DNA of 64,000 nt, taken from the NCBI GenBank assembly GCA_905216195.1, contig CAJMSX010000004.1, forward strand, positions 33,792 through 97,791, given 5' to 3'. Shown here in pieces: positions 8,811 to 17,010 of this stretch (position 1 is the stretch's first letter; every line of letters starts with the position of its first letter). The translations under genes were made by a program, and so were the position numbers. This stretch comes from an uncultured bacterium (GTDB taxonomy: Bacteria > Bacteroidota > Bacteroidia > Bacteroidales > Marinifilaceae). The notes beneath the pieces are model-generated. The model searched no databases. It worked only from the letters and a program-made list of their open reading frames with translations, and was not told the origin of the DNA.

Positions 8811-9893
8811 CTATATACTATGACGAAATAGATAAACCACACCGCCTAAAAAGAGCAAGGTTACCAGTACGGCCCAAAGATTCAACCGGCGGGATTCGGC
8901 TTGCAGAATATAATCGGCCGGCAGAAAACGATAGGCATTCAGTTGCCAGATTAACTTGCCGTTTTCGGAATGCGGCGCATTGGTCGAAATCACCTTGCCC
9001 GGCATAACCAATTCGTATTGAATATGGGAGTCGAACAATTCGAGTACGGCCGACTTAACATCGGAAAGGGAATCGAGTACCCGTTGATTTTTCCGGTATG
9101 CTTCCGAAAAATAAGCGGTCCGGAAATATTGATCCAGCAGAGAAGCCAGGTGATCCGACCAGAAACTATAGTTCTCTTTATAGATGGTAAAAATAGAATC
9201 CCGGGCCTGGGACAAACGGCCGCTCCAGGGATTGTCAGATCCGGACGCCAGGAAATCCTGAATCACCGAATATTGTAAGATAAACAAAGATTTCTTCCCC
9301 CAGGTTTCGGCCTTTTCCTGTAGCTGTTCCAGGTAATCATATATCTCGTTACCGTTCATTCCCCTATAAGCTGCCGGATCGCCCTGAAACCATTGTATCT
9401 GCTCTTCAGGAGTAAGGTATTCCTCCAGGGGTACAGGCAGTTCCTGAGGCGGATAACGGGTATATTTTTCTGAGAAAGTATAGTAAGTATAAAACCATCT
9501 GAAAGATTTCTTCCAGGTAATCTCCGGTTTTATGTTTTTCCAGGAACCGTGGTCAAACCGGAAATTACGGCTCATGTCTTCGACCGAAGCATAAGGATGG
9601 GTGGCGATGACTGCGGAAGCCCTTACAGGACTTTTTAAATGCTGTAAAGGCCAAGGCTGCCAGGCGCCGTTTACCGAATCATACACCGATACCCGCCAGG
9701 CGGTATCCAGGCGTACCGGAAACGGATTGAAGGAAGTGTCTCCCGCTAAAAATGCGGTGTCGTTTGTCCTTAGCTGAAATTGTCGGATACAGGAACCGTC
9801 GGGGTTGATCTGGGTGAGCATTTCGTAATGCTTATCGCAAGCACAGAACAAAAGGACTAAAAACAAATGGACAATAAAGATACTATTTTTCAT
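8811..9893 (-). CDS. Unknown lipoprotein with C-terminal membrane anchor, in ECF sigma operon
   Basis: About 360 residues. The chosen ATG starts MKNSIF, giving a lipoprotein signal with lipobox LLFCAC; upstream in-frame ATGs would add up to 31 residues. After the lipid site comes INPDGSC, resembling the beta-strand turn of LppM-like domains, but I do not assign that family firmly. The C-terminal end has one hydrophobic helix (AVLVTLLFLGGVVYLF), so both ends are membrane associated. It overlaps the preceding gene by 11 bp and is the third gene of a sigma/membrane-protein/lipoprotein operon, so it may be an envelope stress sensor or target. Function unknown. Confidence 0.7.
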   Translation of the reverse strand: MKNSIFIVHLFLVLLFCACDKHYEMLTQINPDGSCIRQFQLRTNDTAFLAGDTSFNPFPVRLDTAWRVSVYDSVNGAWQPWPLQHLKSPVRASAVIATHPYASVEDMSRNFRFDHGSWKNIKPEITWKKSFRWFYTYYTFSEKYTRYPPQELPVPLEEYLTPEEQIQWFQGDPAAYRGMNGNEIYDYLEQLQEKAETWGKKSLFILQYSVIQDFLASGSDNPWSGRLSQARDSIFTIYKENYSFWSDHLASLLDQYFRTAYFSEAYRKNQRVLDSLSDVKSAVLELFDSHIQYELVMPGKVISTNAPHSENGKLIWQLNAYRFLPADYILQAESRRLNLWAVLVTLLFLGGVVYLFRHSI

Positions 9894-10308
9894 GGTTTTG
9901 TTTTTTAACATTTGACATCCGGAAATGGAAACAGAATTCCTCCCGTTGTTGTTTTTTGACTTGCTGAATCTGCCGGGAAGCGGCATATCGTTTTATCTTT
10001 TCCGGTATCGGGATAGCAGGACCGAGAGAACCACCCGGTCGCCCGGTTATTTCGATACAGGAAGCTTCAGGAGGAAGCGACAAAGGTTTCATACATTCAT
10101 AAACGAATAAACCGGTTACCAGGATTGCCGCCACTCCGCACGCGATGCGGACCCCGCTCAGGCGGTTACCGATTGCCGCAGGCTTCGGTAAAGGAGGAGT
10201 GATATGCTCCATAATCCGTCGGGAAAGTTTTTCCGGGTGTTCCAAAACAGGTTGCATTTCCCTGATTTTTCCGATCGTCCGATGGTAGAGATTATCTGTA
10301 TTTTCCAT
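9883..10308 (-). CDS. Small single-pass membrane protein, putative anti-sigma factor
   Basis: 141 residues with one hydrophobic segment (IACGVAAILVTGLFVYECM) around positions 53-71. A short N-terminal cytoplasmic part and a Pro-rich extracytoplasmic tail flank it. It starts 8 bp after the ECF sigma gene ends and overlaps the next gene. Position and topology are those of anti-sigma factors in sigma operons; no zinc-binding anti-sigma motif is visible. The role is inferred from context. Confidence 0.6.
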   Translation of the reverse strand: MENTDNLYHRTIGKIREMQPVLEHPEKLSRRIMEHITPPLPKPAAIGNRLSGVRIACGVAAILVTGLFVYECMKPLSLPPEASCIEITGRPGGSLGPAIPIPEKIKRYAASRQIQQVKKQQREEFCFHFRMSNVKKQNHEK

Positions 10309-10316
10309 TGCTTTTT

Positions 10317-10871
10317 TTATGAGAGTTTACCGATTCGTTGACGGATATATTTCCGCGCCAGATATAAATTGCTTTTAATTTTTGCACTACTCAGTCCGGT
10401 AATCCATTGAATTTCTTCCGGATCTATGCCTTCCAGATCCCAAAGTGTAAATACCAGCTTTTGTTTGGGTGTCAATTCCTCAGTCAGCCGGGTAATGCAG
10501 GCGATCAGTTCCTGATTCGCCAATTCCTGACCGGGATTTTTCCCGTCCGGAATTTCCATTATTTTCTCCGGTTGCAAAGAAGAGACCAAACCGGCAAGCC
10601 GCTTCTGTTGCCGCATCCGATCATAACACAAATTCACCGTTATCTTATACAGCCAGGTCGTAAATTTCACCTGCGGTTTAAATTGGGACAGGCGTGTCCA
10701 GGCCCGGATAAACACCTCCTGTGTGATATCCTGAGCTTCTTCGGTATGACACAGCAGCCGGAAAGCAAGCCGGAACACAAAATATTGGTATTCGGTAACC
10801 AACTGACCGAAAGCAGCCGGATCGTGCTCCGCACTTTGCCTGATTAATTGTTTTTCCCGCTCCGGATTCAT
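10317..10871 (-). CDS. RNA polymerase ECF-type sigma factor
   Basis: 184 residues with sigma region 2 (YQYFVFRLAFRLLCHTEEAQ, then DITQEVFIRAW) and region 4 (LTPKQKLVFTLWDLEGID, then ITGLSSAKIKSNLYLARK). Such factors direct RNA polymerase to a small regulon, usually including their own operon. It is followed by a membrane protein and a lipoprotein on the same strand. A TACATTTG box lies upstream. Confidence 0.93.
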   Translation of the reverse strand: MNPEREKQLIRQSAEHDPAAFGQLVTEYQYFVFRLAFRLLCHTEEAQDITQEVFIRAWTRLSQFKPQVKFTTWLYKITVNLCYDRMRQQKRLAGLVSSLQPEKIMEIPDGKNPGQELANQELIACITRLTEELTPKQKLVFTLWDLEGIDPEEIQWITGLSSAKIKSNLYLARKYIRQRIGKLS

Positions 10872-10891
10872 ATTTTATTATCAAAGATTCA

Positions 10892-10899
10892 CAAATGTA
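10892..10899 (-). promoter_or_regulatory. -7 promoter element TACATTTG for sigma operon
   Basis: Reads TACATTTG on the minus strand (CAAATGTA on plus), 21 bp upstream of the sigma-factor ATG. No clear -33 TTTG at the expected spacing. Confidence 0.5.
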
Positions 10900-11086
10900 A
10901 CGTCCGAATTGGTCATAAGTCGAAAAAAAGATAGATTTTATAAAAAAACAATCAGAAAAGCATCCGGATACAGGCCGTACACTCCCATCCCGAGTTCCGA
11001 GGGCAGATCGAATTTCGCCCGGTATATCCATTTCTGGATGAACATTCTAAAGCCGAATGACGTATACGAGGGCAAAAACTTATATG

Positions 11087-12241
11087 ATGAAAGCTTATAT
11101 TTTAATCGTAATTCTTTTCTGTCTGGCGGCAGGATGTCACCATAAAAAAGAAGGACCAGCACAAAGACCGGTACCGGAAATCGCCGTAAATTCCCCTCAA
11201 ACCCGTAATGTCATATACAGTTACGAATATCCGGCCTATCTGGAAGCGGAACAAACCGTCAACCTGGTAGCCCGGGTCTCCGGCTTCCTGGAAAAAATCC
11301 TTTATACCCCCGGTCAGGAAGTCAAAGCCGGCCAACTGCTTTTCGTCATTGAACCCAAGCCCTATATCGATCAGGTCCACGCCGCCGAAGCGGGCGTAAA
11401 AAGCGCCGAAGCCCAGTTGGCGTACGCCAAGGCCTCCTACGATAAAATGAAAGAAGCCGTCCAAACCAAAGCCGTCAGCGAGATCGACTATCTACAGGCA
11501 CAATCCACCTATAACTCGGCTCTGGCCAGTCTTCAAAACGCTAAAGCACAATTGAATACCGCCCGTATTAATCTGGCATACTGTTATATCAAAGCCCCTT
11601 TCGACGGAAGAGTAACCCGTAATCTGGTCGACCAGGCCAACTTTGTTCCCGGTTCGGTCAATCCAACCACTCTGGCCACCATGTATAAAGACAAACGCAT
11701 GTATGCTTATTTCAACATGGCCTATGCAGAATATCAGAACCTTCCGCCGGCTTCCTCCTGGGTTTCGGCCCACGATCCGCTTCGCTTTCTGACGGTAACC
11801 GATGCAGCGGATGTACACAGCCAATGGAAAGGCGAACTGGATTATACCTCTCCACATGTCGATTTACAAACCGGAACCGTCAATATCCGCGCGATTGTAG
11901 AAAATCCTCACGAAGAATTGCTGAGCGGTATGTATGTAAAAATATCCGTTCCTTACCGGAACGTGAGAGACGCCTTGCTGATCCCCGAAACTTCCATCGG
12001 CACCAACCAAACCGGAAGGTTCGTTTATATCGTGGACCGGGACAACCGGATCGAACTGAAGCCCGTCACGGTAGGCGTCTTAGAATCCGACGGCATGCGT
12101 CAGATTGTCAGCGGAATCCGGCGGGACGACCGGTATGTAGTCGATGCTTTGATGAGTGTCCGTCCCGGAATGCAGGTGAAACCCGTCAGCACTCTTTCTT
12201 CCGGGAAAGAACGGAATACGAAAGCTACTCCTCATTCTTAA
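11087..12241 (+). CDS. RND efflux periplasmic adaptor lipoprotein (second system)
   Basis: Periplasmic adaptor of about 384 residues. I start it at MKAYIL, which gives a clean lipoprotein signal with lipobox LAAGC; in-frame ATGs 3 and 30 bases upstream are possible. Recognisable parts are the first lipoyl half (VARVSGFLEKILYTPGQEV), a helical hairpin rich in Ala (VKSAEAQLAYAKASYDKM), the second lipoyl half (CYIKAPFDGRVTRN) and the barrel (LLSGMYVKISVPYR). The pump gene begins 29 bp downstream. It is divergent from the ECF sigma operon. Confidence 0.94.
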   Translation: MKAYILIVILFCLAAGCHHKKEGPAQRPVPEIAVNSPQTRNVIYSYEYPAYLEAEQTVNLVARVSGFLEKILYTPGQEVKAGQLLFVIEPKPYIDQVHAAEAGVKSAEAQLAYAKASYDKMKEAVQTKAVSEIDYLQAQSTYNSALASLQNAKAQLNTARINLAYCYIKAPFDGRVTRNLVDQANFVPGSVNPTTLATMYKDKRMYAYFNMAYAEYQNLPPASSWVSAHDPLRFLTVTDAADVHSQWKGELDYTSPHVDLQTGTVNIRAIVENPHEELLSGMYVKISVPYRNVRDALLIPETSIGTNQTGRFVYIVDRDNRIELKPVTVGVLESDGMRQIVSGIRRDDRYVVDALMSVRPGMQVKPVSTLSSGKERNTKATPHS

Positions 12242-12270
12242 TTTCAAATCCTTAATCCTCAAACTCAGAC

Positions 12271-15200
12271 ATGATCAGTAATTTTTTCATCAATCGCCCG
12301 ATATTCGCCACCGTCTTATCCATTCTGATTGTGGTTGCGGGTCTGGTATCTCTGCGCACTTTACCTGTGGAGCAATACCCGACCATCACCCCTCCTACAG
12401 TAGTGGTCCGGGCCACCTATCCGGGAGCCAATGCCACCACCATCGCCAATATGATAGCTACCCCCATCGAACAACAGGTCAACGGGGTCGAAGGGATGTT
12501 GTATATGTCCTCTACTTCTTCCAGTACGGGCACCTACCAGCTGACCATCACCTTCGAAGTCGGAACCGATCTCGATATGGCCACCGTATTGGTCGAAAAC
12601 CGGGTAAACATCGCTTTGCCGACCCTCCCCCAGGAAGTTACTAAAGTCGGGGTCACCACCACCAAAGAATCTACCAATGTGGTTATGTTCATTTCCCTCA
12701 CGACCGATTCGCCCGACTATGACGCCTTGTTTCTTTCCAATTACGCCTCGCTGAATATCGTCAACGAATTGAGCCGGGTAAAAGGAGTGGGAAGCGTCGG
12801 GCTGTTCGGCTCGGGAGACTATAGCATGCGGATCTGGCTGGAACCCGATTTACTGGCTATCCGGGGAATTACGCCGGCCGACGTGATTTCCGCCATCGAA
12901 AGTCAAAATATTCAGGTGGCTGCGGGAAGCGTAGGAGCTGAGCCTTTAAAACACAAGGAAGCCTATCAGTATACCCTCGAAACCCAAGGATTACTGGTTA
13001 ACGAAGAAGAGTTCGGAAACATCATCGTACGGGCTCTACCCGACGGGAAATACCTGCGCATCAAAGACATTGCTACCGTGGAGATCGGAAGGGAAAGTTA
13101 CAGCACCACCGCCAGGCTAAAGGGGGGAGACGTGGCGGCACTGGCCATCTACCAGCTGCCGGGGGCCAACGCCCTGGACGTAGCCGGCCGGATAAGAACG
13201 GAAATGAACCGTTTAGCCGGTTATTTTCCGCAAGGGGTAAACTATAGCGTAACCCTGGATACCACTGAATTTATCCGGGCTTCCATTTCCGGAATTTACA
13301 GCACCCTGATCACCGCCTTTATTCTGGTGCTACTCGTCATCCTCATTTTCCTGCAAAATTGGCGCGCGATGCTGATCCCTTTGATAGCCATTCCGGTTTC
13401 GCTGGTAGGCACTTTCACCTTTATGAAGTTACTGGGATTTTCTATCAACACCTTGACTTTATTCGGGTTAGTACTGGCGATCGGACTGGTAGTCGACGAT
13501 GCCATCATCATTGTAGAAAACAGCTACCGCCTCATAGAAACCGGTAAATACACAACGGTAAGAGAAGCCGTAAAAGAAGCCATGCGGGAAGTTTCCGGAG
13601 CTGTCATCGGCATTGTCCTGGTTCTGCTGGCCGTATTCATCCCCACGGCTTTTATCGGAGGCATTACCGGGGAATTATACAAGCAATTCGCTCTCACCAT
13701 TGCCGTAGCCACCGTCATCAGCGGATTCAACGCACTGACTCTCAGCCCGGCTCTCTGTGCTCTTTTCCTGAAACCCAAACAACCGGTACGCTTTTTCCTA
13801 TTCAAGGCCTTCAATCGATTCTTTGAAAAAACGACCAACGGTTATAGTTGGGTAATTCGGGGATTTATGCGAAAATCCCTGCTCACGTTCATCGCTTTTC
13901 TGATCATTTCGTTCTTTGCTTTCTGGGGATTTTTGAAATGGCCGCGAACCTTCCTGCCCGAAGAAGACCAGGGTTATTTCATGGCATTCATGCAATTGAC
14001 GGACGGAGCCTCTTCTTCCCAAACGGAAACAGCCCTGCAAAAAGCCTCGGCTATTCTGAATCATATAGAAGGAGTGGAAACCTACATTACCATCAACGGT
14101 TTTTCAGTGATGAGCGGAGCGAATGCATCGAATGCGGCCACCATCTTCGTCATGCTGAAAAACTGGAACGAACGGAAAACCCCCGGTCTCAGCGCTCAGG
14201 ACCTCGTCACCAAATTCAACGAAATGGCTTACCTGGAAATCCCCGAAGCTCAGGCTTTTGCGGTGCTGCCTCCGGCGATCCCGGGGCTGGGCGAAAGCAG
14301 CGGCTTTGAAGTCATGCTCGAAGATATCAATAATTACGGTCCCCAGGAACTTCAAAAAATGACGGACGAATTGATGATAAGCGGTAACCAAACACCGGGA
14401 CTTTCGACGGTACAATCCATGTTCAGCGCCAACGTTCCTCAATATTTTCTGAATATCGACCGGAACAAGGTCGAGATGATGCAGGTCCCGCTCAGCGAAG
14501 TCTTCAACACCCTCACGGTTTTTCTGGGGTCTTCCTACGTCAATAATTTTGTAAAATTCGGCCGTACCTATCAGGTAAATGTGGAAGGAGCCCCGGACAG
14601 CCGCGCCCTTATCGAAGATATCCGGCGGATGAATGTGCGGAACGCCAATGGAAATATGATTCCGTTCTCAGCTTTTACTACGGTGGAAGACCGGCTCGGC
14701 CCCGAACACCTGACCAAATACAATACCTATATTTCCTCTCTGATTTCCGGTTCGGCCGCTCCCGGCTACAGTTCGGGTCAAGCCCTGGAAATTATGAAAA
14801 ATCTCATCCAGGAAAAGGCCGGACGTTCTTTCGGTTATGAATGGACCTCCATGGCTTACCAGGAAGAGAATTCTTCTTCCACTACTTCTCTGGTTTTTAT
14901 CTTAGCCATACTGGTTGCTTACCTCATCCTGGCCGCCCAATACGAAAGCTGGACCAATCCCCTCGCCGTCATCATGGGACTGCCTATCGCTTTGCTGGGA
15001 GTCGTTTTAGGGGTGATGATCATGAACCTGCCCGTCAGTGTATATACTCAGATCGGTATCGTACTGCTGATCGCCCTGGCCGCTAAAAATGCCATTCTGA
15101 TCGTCGAGTTCGCCCGGGATTACCATGCTGCCGGGAAATCGATAGACGAAGCGGCCCTGGAAGGCGGACGGGTCCGGCTGCGTCCTATTCTGATGACCTC

Positions 15201-15447
15201 TTTCGCTTTCATTCTGGGTACACTGCCGCTCGTCATCGCCACCGGTGCCGGAGCCGCCAGCAGGATATCGCTCGGGATCGCCGTTTTTGCAGGCATGCTG
15301 ATGACTTCCCTCATCGGTACGCTTTTTATCCCGAACTTTTACAAACTCATGCAGGAACTACAGGAAAAATTCACCCCCCGGAAGAAGAAAGAAACCGGAA
15401 ACTTACCTGTCGTTTATGAAGAACAACTTCCGGAAGTAAAACCCTGA
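12271..15447 (+). CDS. RND efflux pump inner-membrane subunit (HAE1/AcrB family), complete
   Basis: Complete 1,058-residue proton-coupled exporter. Helix 1 is FATVLSILIVVAGLVSL; the porter domain starts LPVEQYPTITPP. Helix 4 carries the proton-relay pair D409-D410 in GLVVDDAIIIVE, and helix 10 carries K939 in ALAAKNAILIVEF, matching the spacing of AcrB. The usual pump motif FIPTAFIGGITGELYKQFA is present. All key residues are intact, so it should be functional. It follows its adaptor and would need a TolC-like channel, for which the upstream gene at 7.3 kb is the obvious candidate. Confidence 0.97.
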   Translation: MISNFFINRPIFATVLSILIVVAGLVSLRTLPVEQYPTITPPTVVVRATYPGANATTIANMIATPIEQQVNGVEGMLYMSSTSSSTGTYQLTITFEVGTDLDMATVLVENRVNIALPTLPQEVTKVGVTTTKESTNVVMFISLTTDSPDYDALFLSNYASLNIVNELSRVKGVGSVGLFGSGDYSMRIWLEPDLLAIRGITPADVISAIESQNIQVAAGSVGAEPLKHKEAYQYTLETQGLLVNEEEFGNIIVRALPDGKYLRIKDIATVEIGRESYSTTARLKGGDVAALAIYQLPGANALDVAGRIRTEMNRLAGYFPQGVNYSVTLDTTEFIRASISGIYSTLITAFILVLLVILIFLQNWRAMLIPLIAIPVSLVGTFTFMKLLGFSINTLTLFGLVLAIGLVVDDAIIIVENSYRLIETGKYTTVREAVKEAMREVSGAVIGIVLVLLAVFIPTAFIGGITGELYKQFALTIAVATVISGFNALTLSPALCALFLKPKQPVRFFLFKAFNRFFEKTTNGYSWVIRGFMRKSLLTFIAFLIISFFAFWGFLKWPRTFLPEEDQGYFMAFMQLTDGASSSQTETALQKASAILNHIEGVETYITINGFSVMSGANASNAATIFVMLKNWNERKTPGLSAQDLVTKFNEMAYLEIPEAQAFAVLPPAIPGLGESSGFEVMLEDINNYGPQELQKMTDELMISGNQTPGLSTVQSMFSANVPQYFLNIDRNKVEMMQVPLSEVFNTLTVFLGSSYVNNFVKFGRTYQVNVEGAPDSRALIEDIRRMNVRNANGNMIPFSAFTTVEDRLGPEHLTKYNTYISSLISGSAAPGYSSGQALEIMKNLIQEKAGRSFGYEWTSMAYQEENSSSTTSLVFILAILVAYLILAAQYESWTNPLAVIMGLPIALLGVVLGVMIMNLPVSVYTQIGIVLLIALAAKNAILIVEFARDYHAAGKSIDEAALEGGRVRLRPILMTSFAFILGTLPLVIATGAGAASRISLGIAVFAGMLMTSLIGTLFIPNFYKLMQELQEKFTPRKKKETGNLPVVYEEQLPEVKP

Positions 15448-15594
15448 TCTCCGGGCCGGTTTTTCCTTTTTCCACATACCGGCTCCGGTAAAACTCCCCG
15501 GTCGAGCTTCTTAAAGCAGGCTAACCAGTTTATTCTGAACGCAGTGAAGAATCTCCATCCGGGTCTGATTACTGCTGTAAAAAGACATTCCGTT

Positions 15595-15909
15595 TTACTC
15601 AATAGAATAATAAATCGGGCTTGTTAGCCTGCCTCTTCCACATTTTTCATCGTATGAATGATCTGGGATAAGGGTATCATTTATATTAATAATATCCCCA
15701 GGCAATAGGGGTATTTTATCAGCATTCGCTGTATTGTTTTTCGTAATAAACCAAGGGATTAACGGACGAAAATGAGGATCTTCATACTTTAATTGATCAA
15801 AATAAAGTTTAAAAGCATATGATGATTCCGTTAAATTAAGCGTATCTTTTTTTCCCAAAAAAGTTAAAACATCTCTTGTAAGATCGCATATGCGATTGCA
15901 ATATCCCAT
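15595..15909 (-). CDS. Hypothetical protein, 104 residues
   Basis: No recognised domain. It begins 19 bp after the FISUMP-type gene ends on the same strand, which suggests co-transcription. The sequence is polar with no clear signal peptide. It lies in an AT-rich stretch unlike the flanking efflux genes. It may be a fragment of a larger gene. Confidence 0.35.
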   Translation of the reverse strand: MGYCNRICDLTRDVLTFLGKKDTLNLTESSYAFKLYFDQLKYEDPHFRPLIPWFITKNNTANADKIPLLPGDIININDTLIPDHSYDEKCGRGRLTSPIYYSIE

Positions 15910-15928
15910 TATTTAATCCGAGGAGATT

Positions 15929-16525
15929 CTATTCTACGGTTCTGACGCACCTCACAGGTAATCGGTCTGTTTTCAAAAAAATGGGATTGTTAATATATTC
16001 CTTTTTCATATAAAGCAACAGAGCATACCGCGATGACTTTCTCCCTTCACTTGACCAATACGCTCCCGTTATACCGACTTCAATAGGAGTATCACTGCCG
16101 GTAGGAATATAACCTGCATAAGGGAGATATACAAAGTGTTTCGTATCGCCTCTTTCATTATATATAACCCCATGTCCTTCGAGATTTTTAACCTTTTTCA
16201 TAATAGCATTGATCTCTTTCGCATTAGGAAGCCGCCACCCCTCTTTCTCTCCTCCTTTGAAATTTTTACAGGCCAAACCTACCTCATCAGAAGAAACTCC
16301 CATCATTTTCCGTTCTTTAGCAGTAGTATTCTTATTCCAGGCGTAATAATCACCGAAAGAGTTCATTTTACCAGACATAGCCCCGCAGTTCCTATCCGCA
16401 ATTTCTATCCAATAACTCTTACCTTTTTTGCTTTTAATTTCTATTTCCACTTTTGTTTCTTTTTCTTGTGCCCTTAGTGTGACAATCAGAAACAGAGCCA
16501 TTATTAAAAAAGTCGCTTTCTTCAT
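15929..16525 (-). CDS. Secreted FISUMP/DUF1566-like protein
   Basis: 198 residues with a typical signal peptide (MKKATFLIMALFLIVTLRAQ). The C-terminal half has the pattern of the Fibrobacter-succinogenes-major/DUF1566 fold: GWRLPNAKEINAIM, YLPYAGYI, YWSSEG, and the closing LPVRCVRTVE. Such domains occur in surface proteins of Bacteroidota with little known biochemistry. AT-rich composition. Confidence 0.75.
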   Translation of the reverse strand: MKKATFLIMALFLIVTLRAQEKETKVEIEIKSKKGKSYWIEIADRNCGAMSGKMNSFGDYYAWNKNTTAKERKMMGVSSDEVGLACKNFKGGEKEGWRLPNAKEINAIMKKVKNLEGHGVIYNERGDTKHFVYLPYAGYIPTGSDTPIEVGITGAYWSSEGRKSSRYALLLYMKKEYINNPIFLKTDRLPVRCVRTVE

Positions 16526-16567
16526 AGTATTACGATTTTAAATTATAAAATATCCATTACGTAATGT

Positions 16568-16984
16568 TCAATTTTCCTCTAACTTATTCCGGCATATCGG
16601 ATTAAATAACTTGTTCGTATAATCATTATCAGCATTCAAATAAAAATTAACCACCTCCGGCTTTCTAATATGGGAATAATACTCGTCACTACACATAAAC
16701 TTCCATAAACGGAACCCTATTTCTTTGTTTCTTTTTTCAGGAGCAACATATGAGCAATAAACTGTTAAATTGTTATTTTCTAATTTAACCGCACTCCCAG
16801 CACATACTCTACCTTCCTTTACAACATATATACTCAAATCATTTTTATATTCGTCCGGATAACTAAAAGGATGTAAATACGCCCCTATGTGATTATAATC
16901 AAACTCCAATTGGTGCAATTCATCCTTCTTGAGTCTACTATATGTTTTATATTCCAGCTTATGGCCAGCACCTTTATAATTCAT
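16568..16984 (-). CDS. Hypothetical protein, possibly GNAT-like
   Basis: 138 residues, no signal peptide. The order of elements (IYVVKEGRVCAGSAVKL, then CSYVAPEKRNKEIGFRLW) resembles the beta strands and the acetyl-CoA loop region of GNAT acetyltransferases, but the R-x-x-G-x-G/A signature is not convincing. It follows the outer-membrane receptor gene closely on the same strand. Confidence 0.5.
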   Translation of the reverse strand: MNYKGAGHKLEYKTYSRLKKDELHQLEFDYNHIGAYLHPFSYPDEYKNDLSIYVVKEGRVCAGSAVKLENNNLTVYCSYVAPEKRNKEIGFRLWKFMCSDEYYSHIRKPEVVNFYLNADNDYTNKLFNPICRNKLEEN

Positions 16985-17010
16985 TAAACATAAAGATATG
17001 GGGAGAGTTT

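Noticed and set aside
10909..11145. 78-codon plus-strand frame in the divergent region between sigma and adaptor genes
   Set aside because: Overlaps the adaptor signal sequence and upstream region; no motif.
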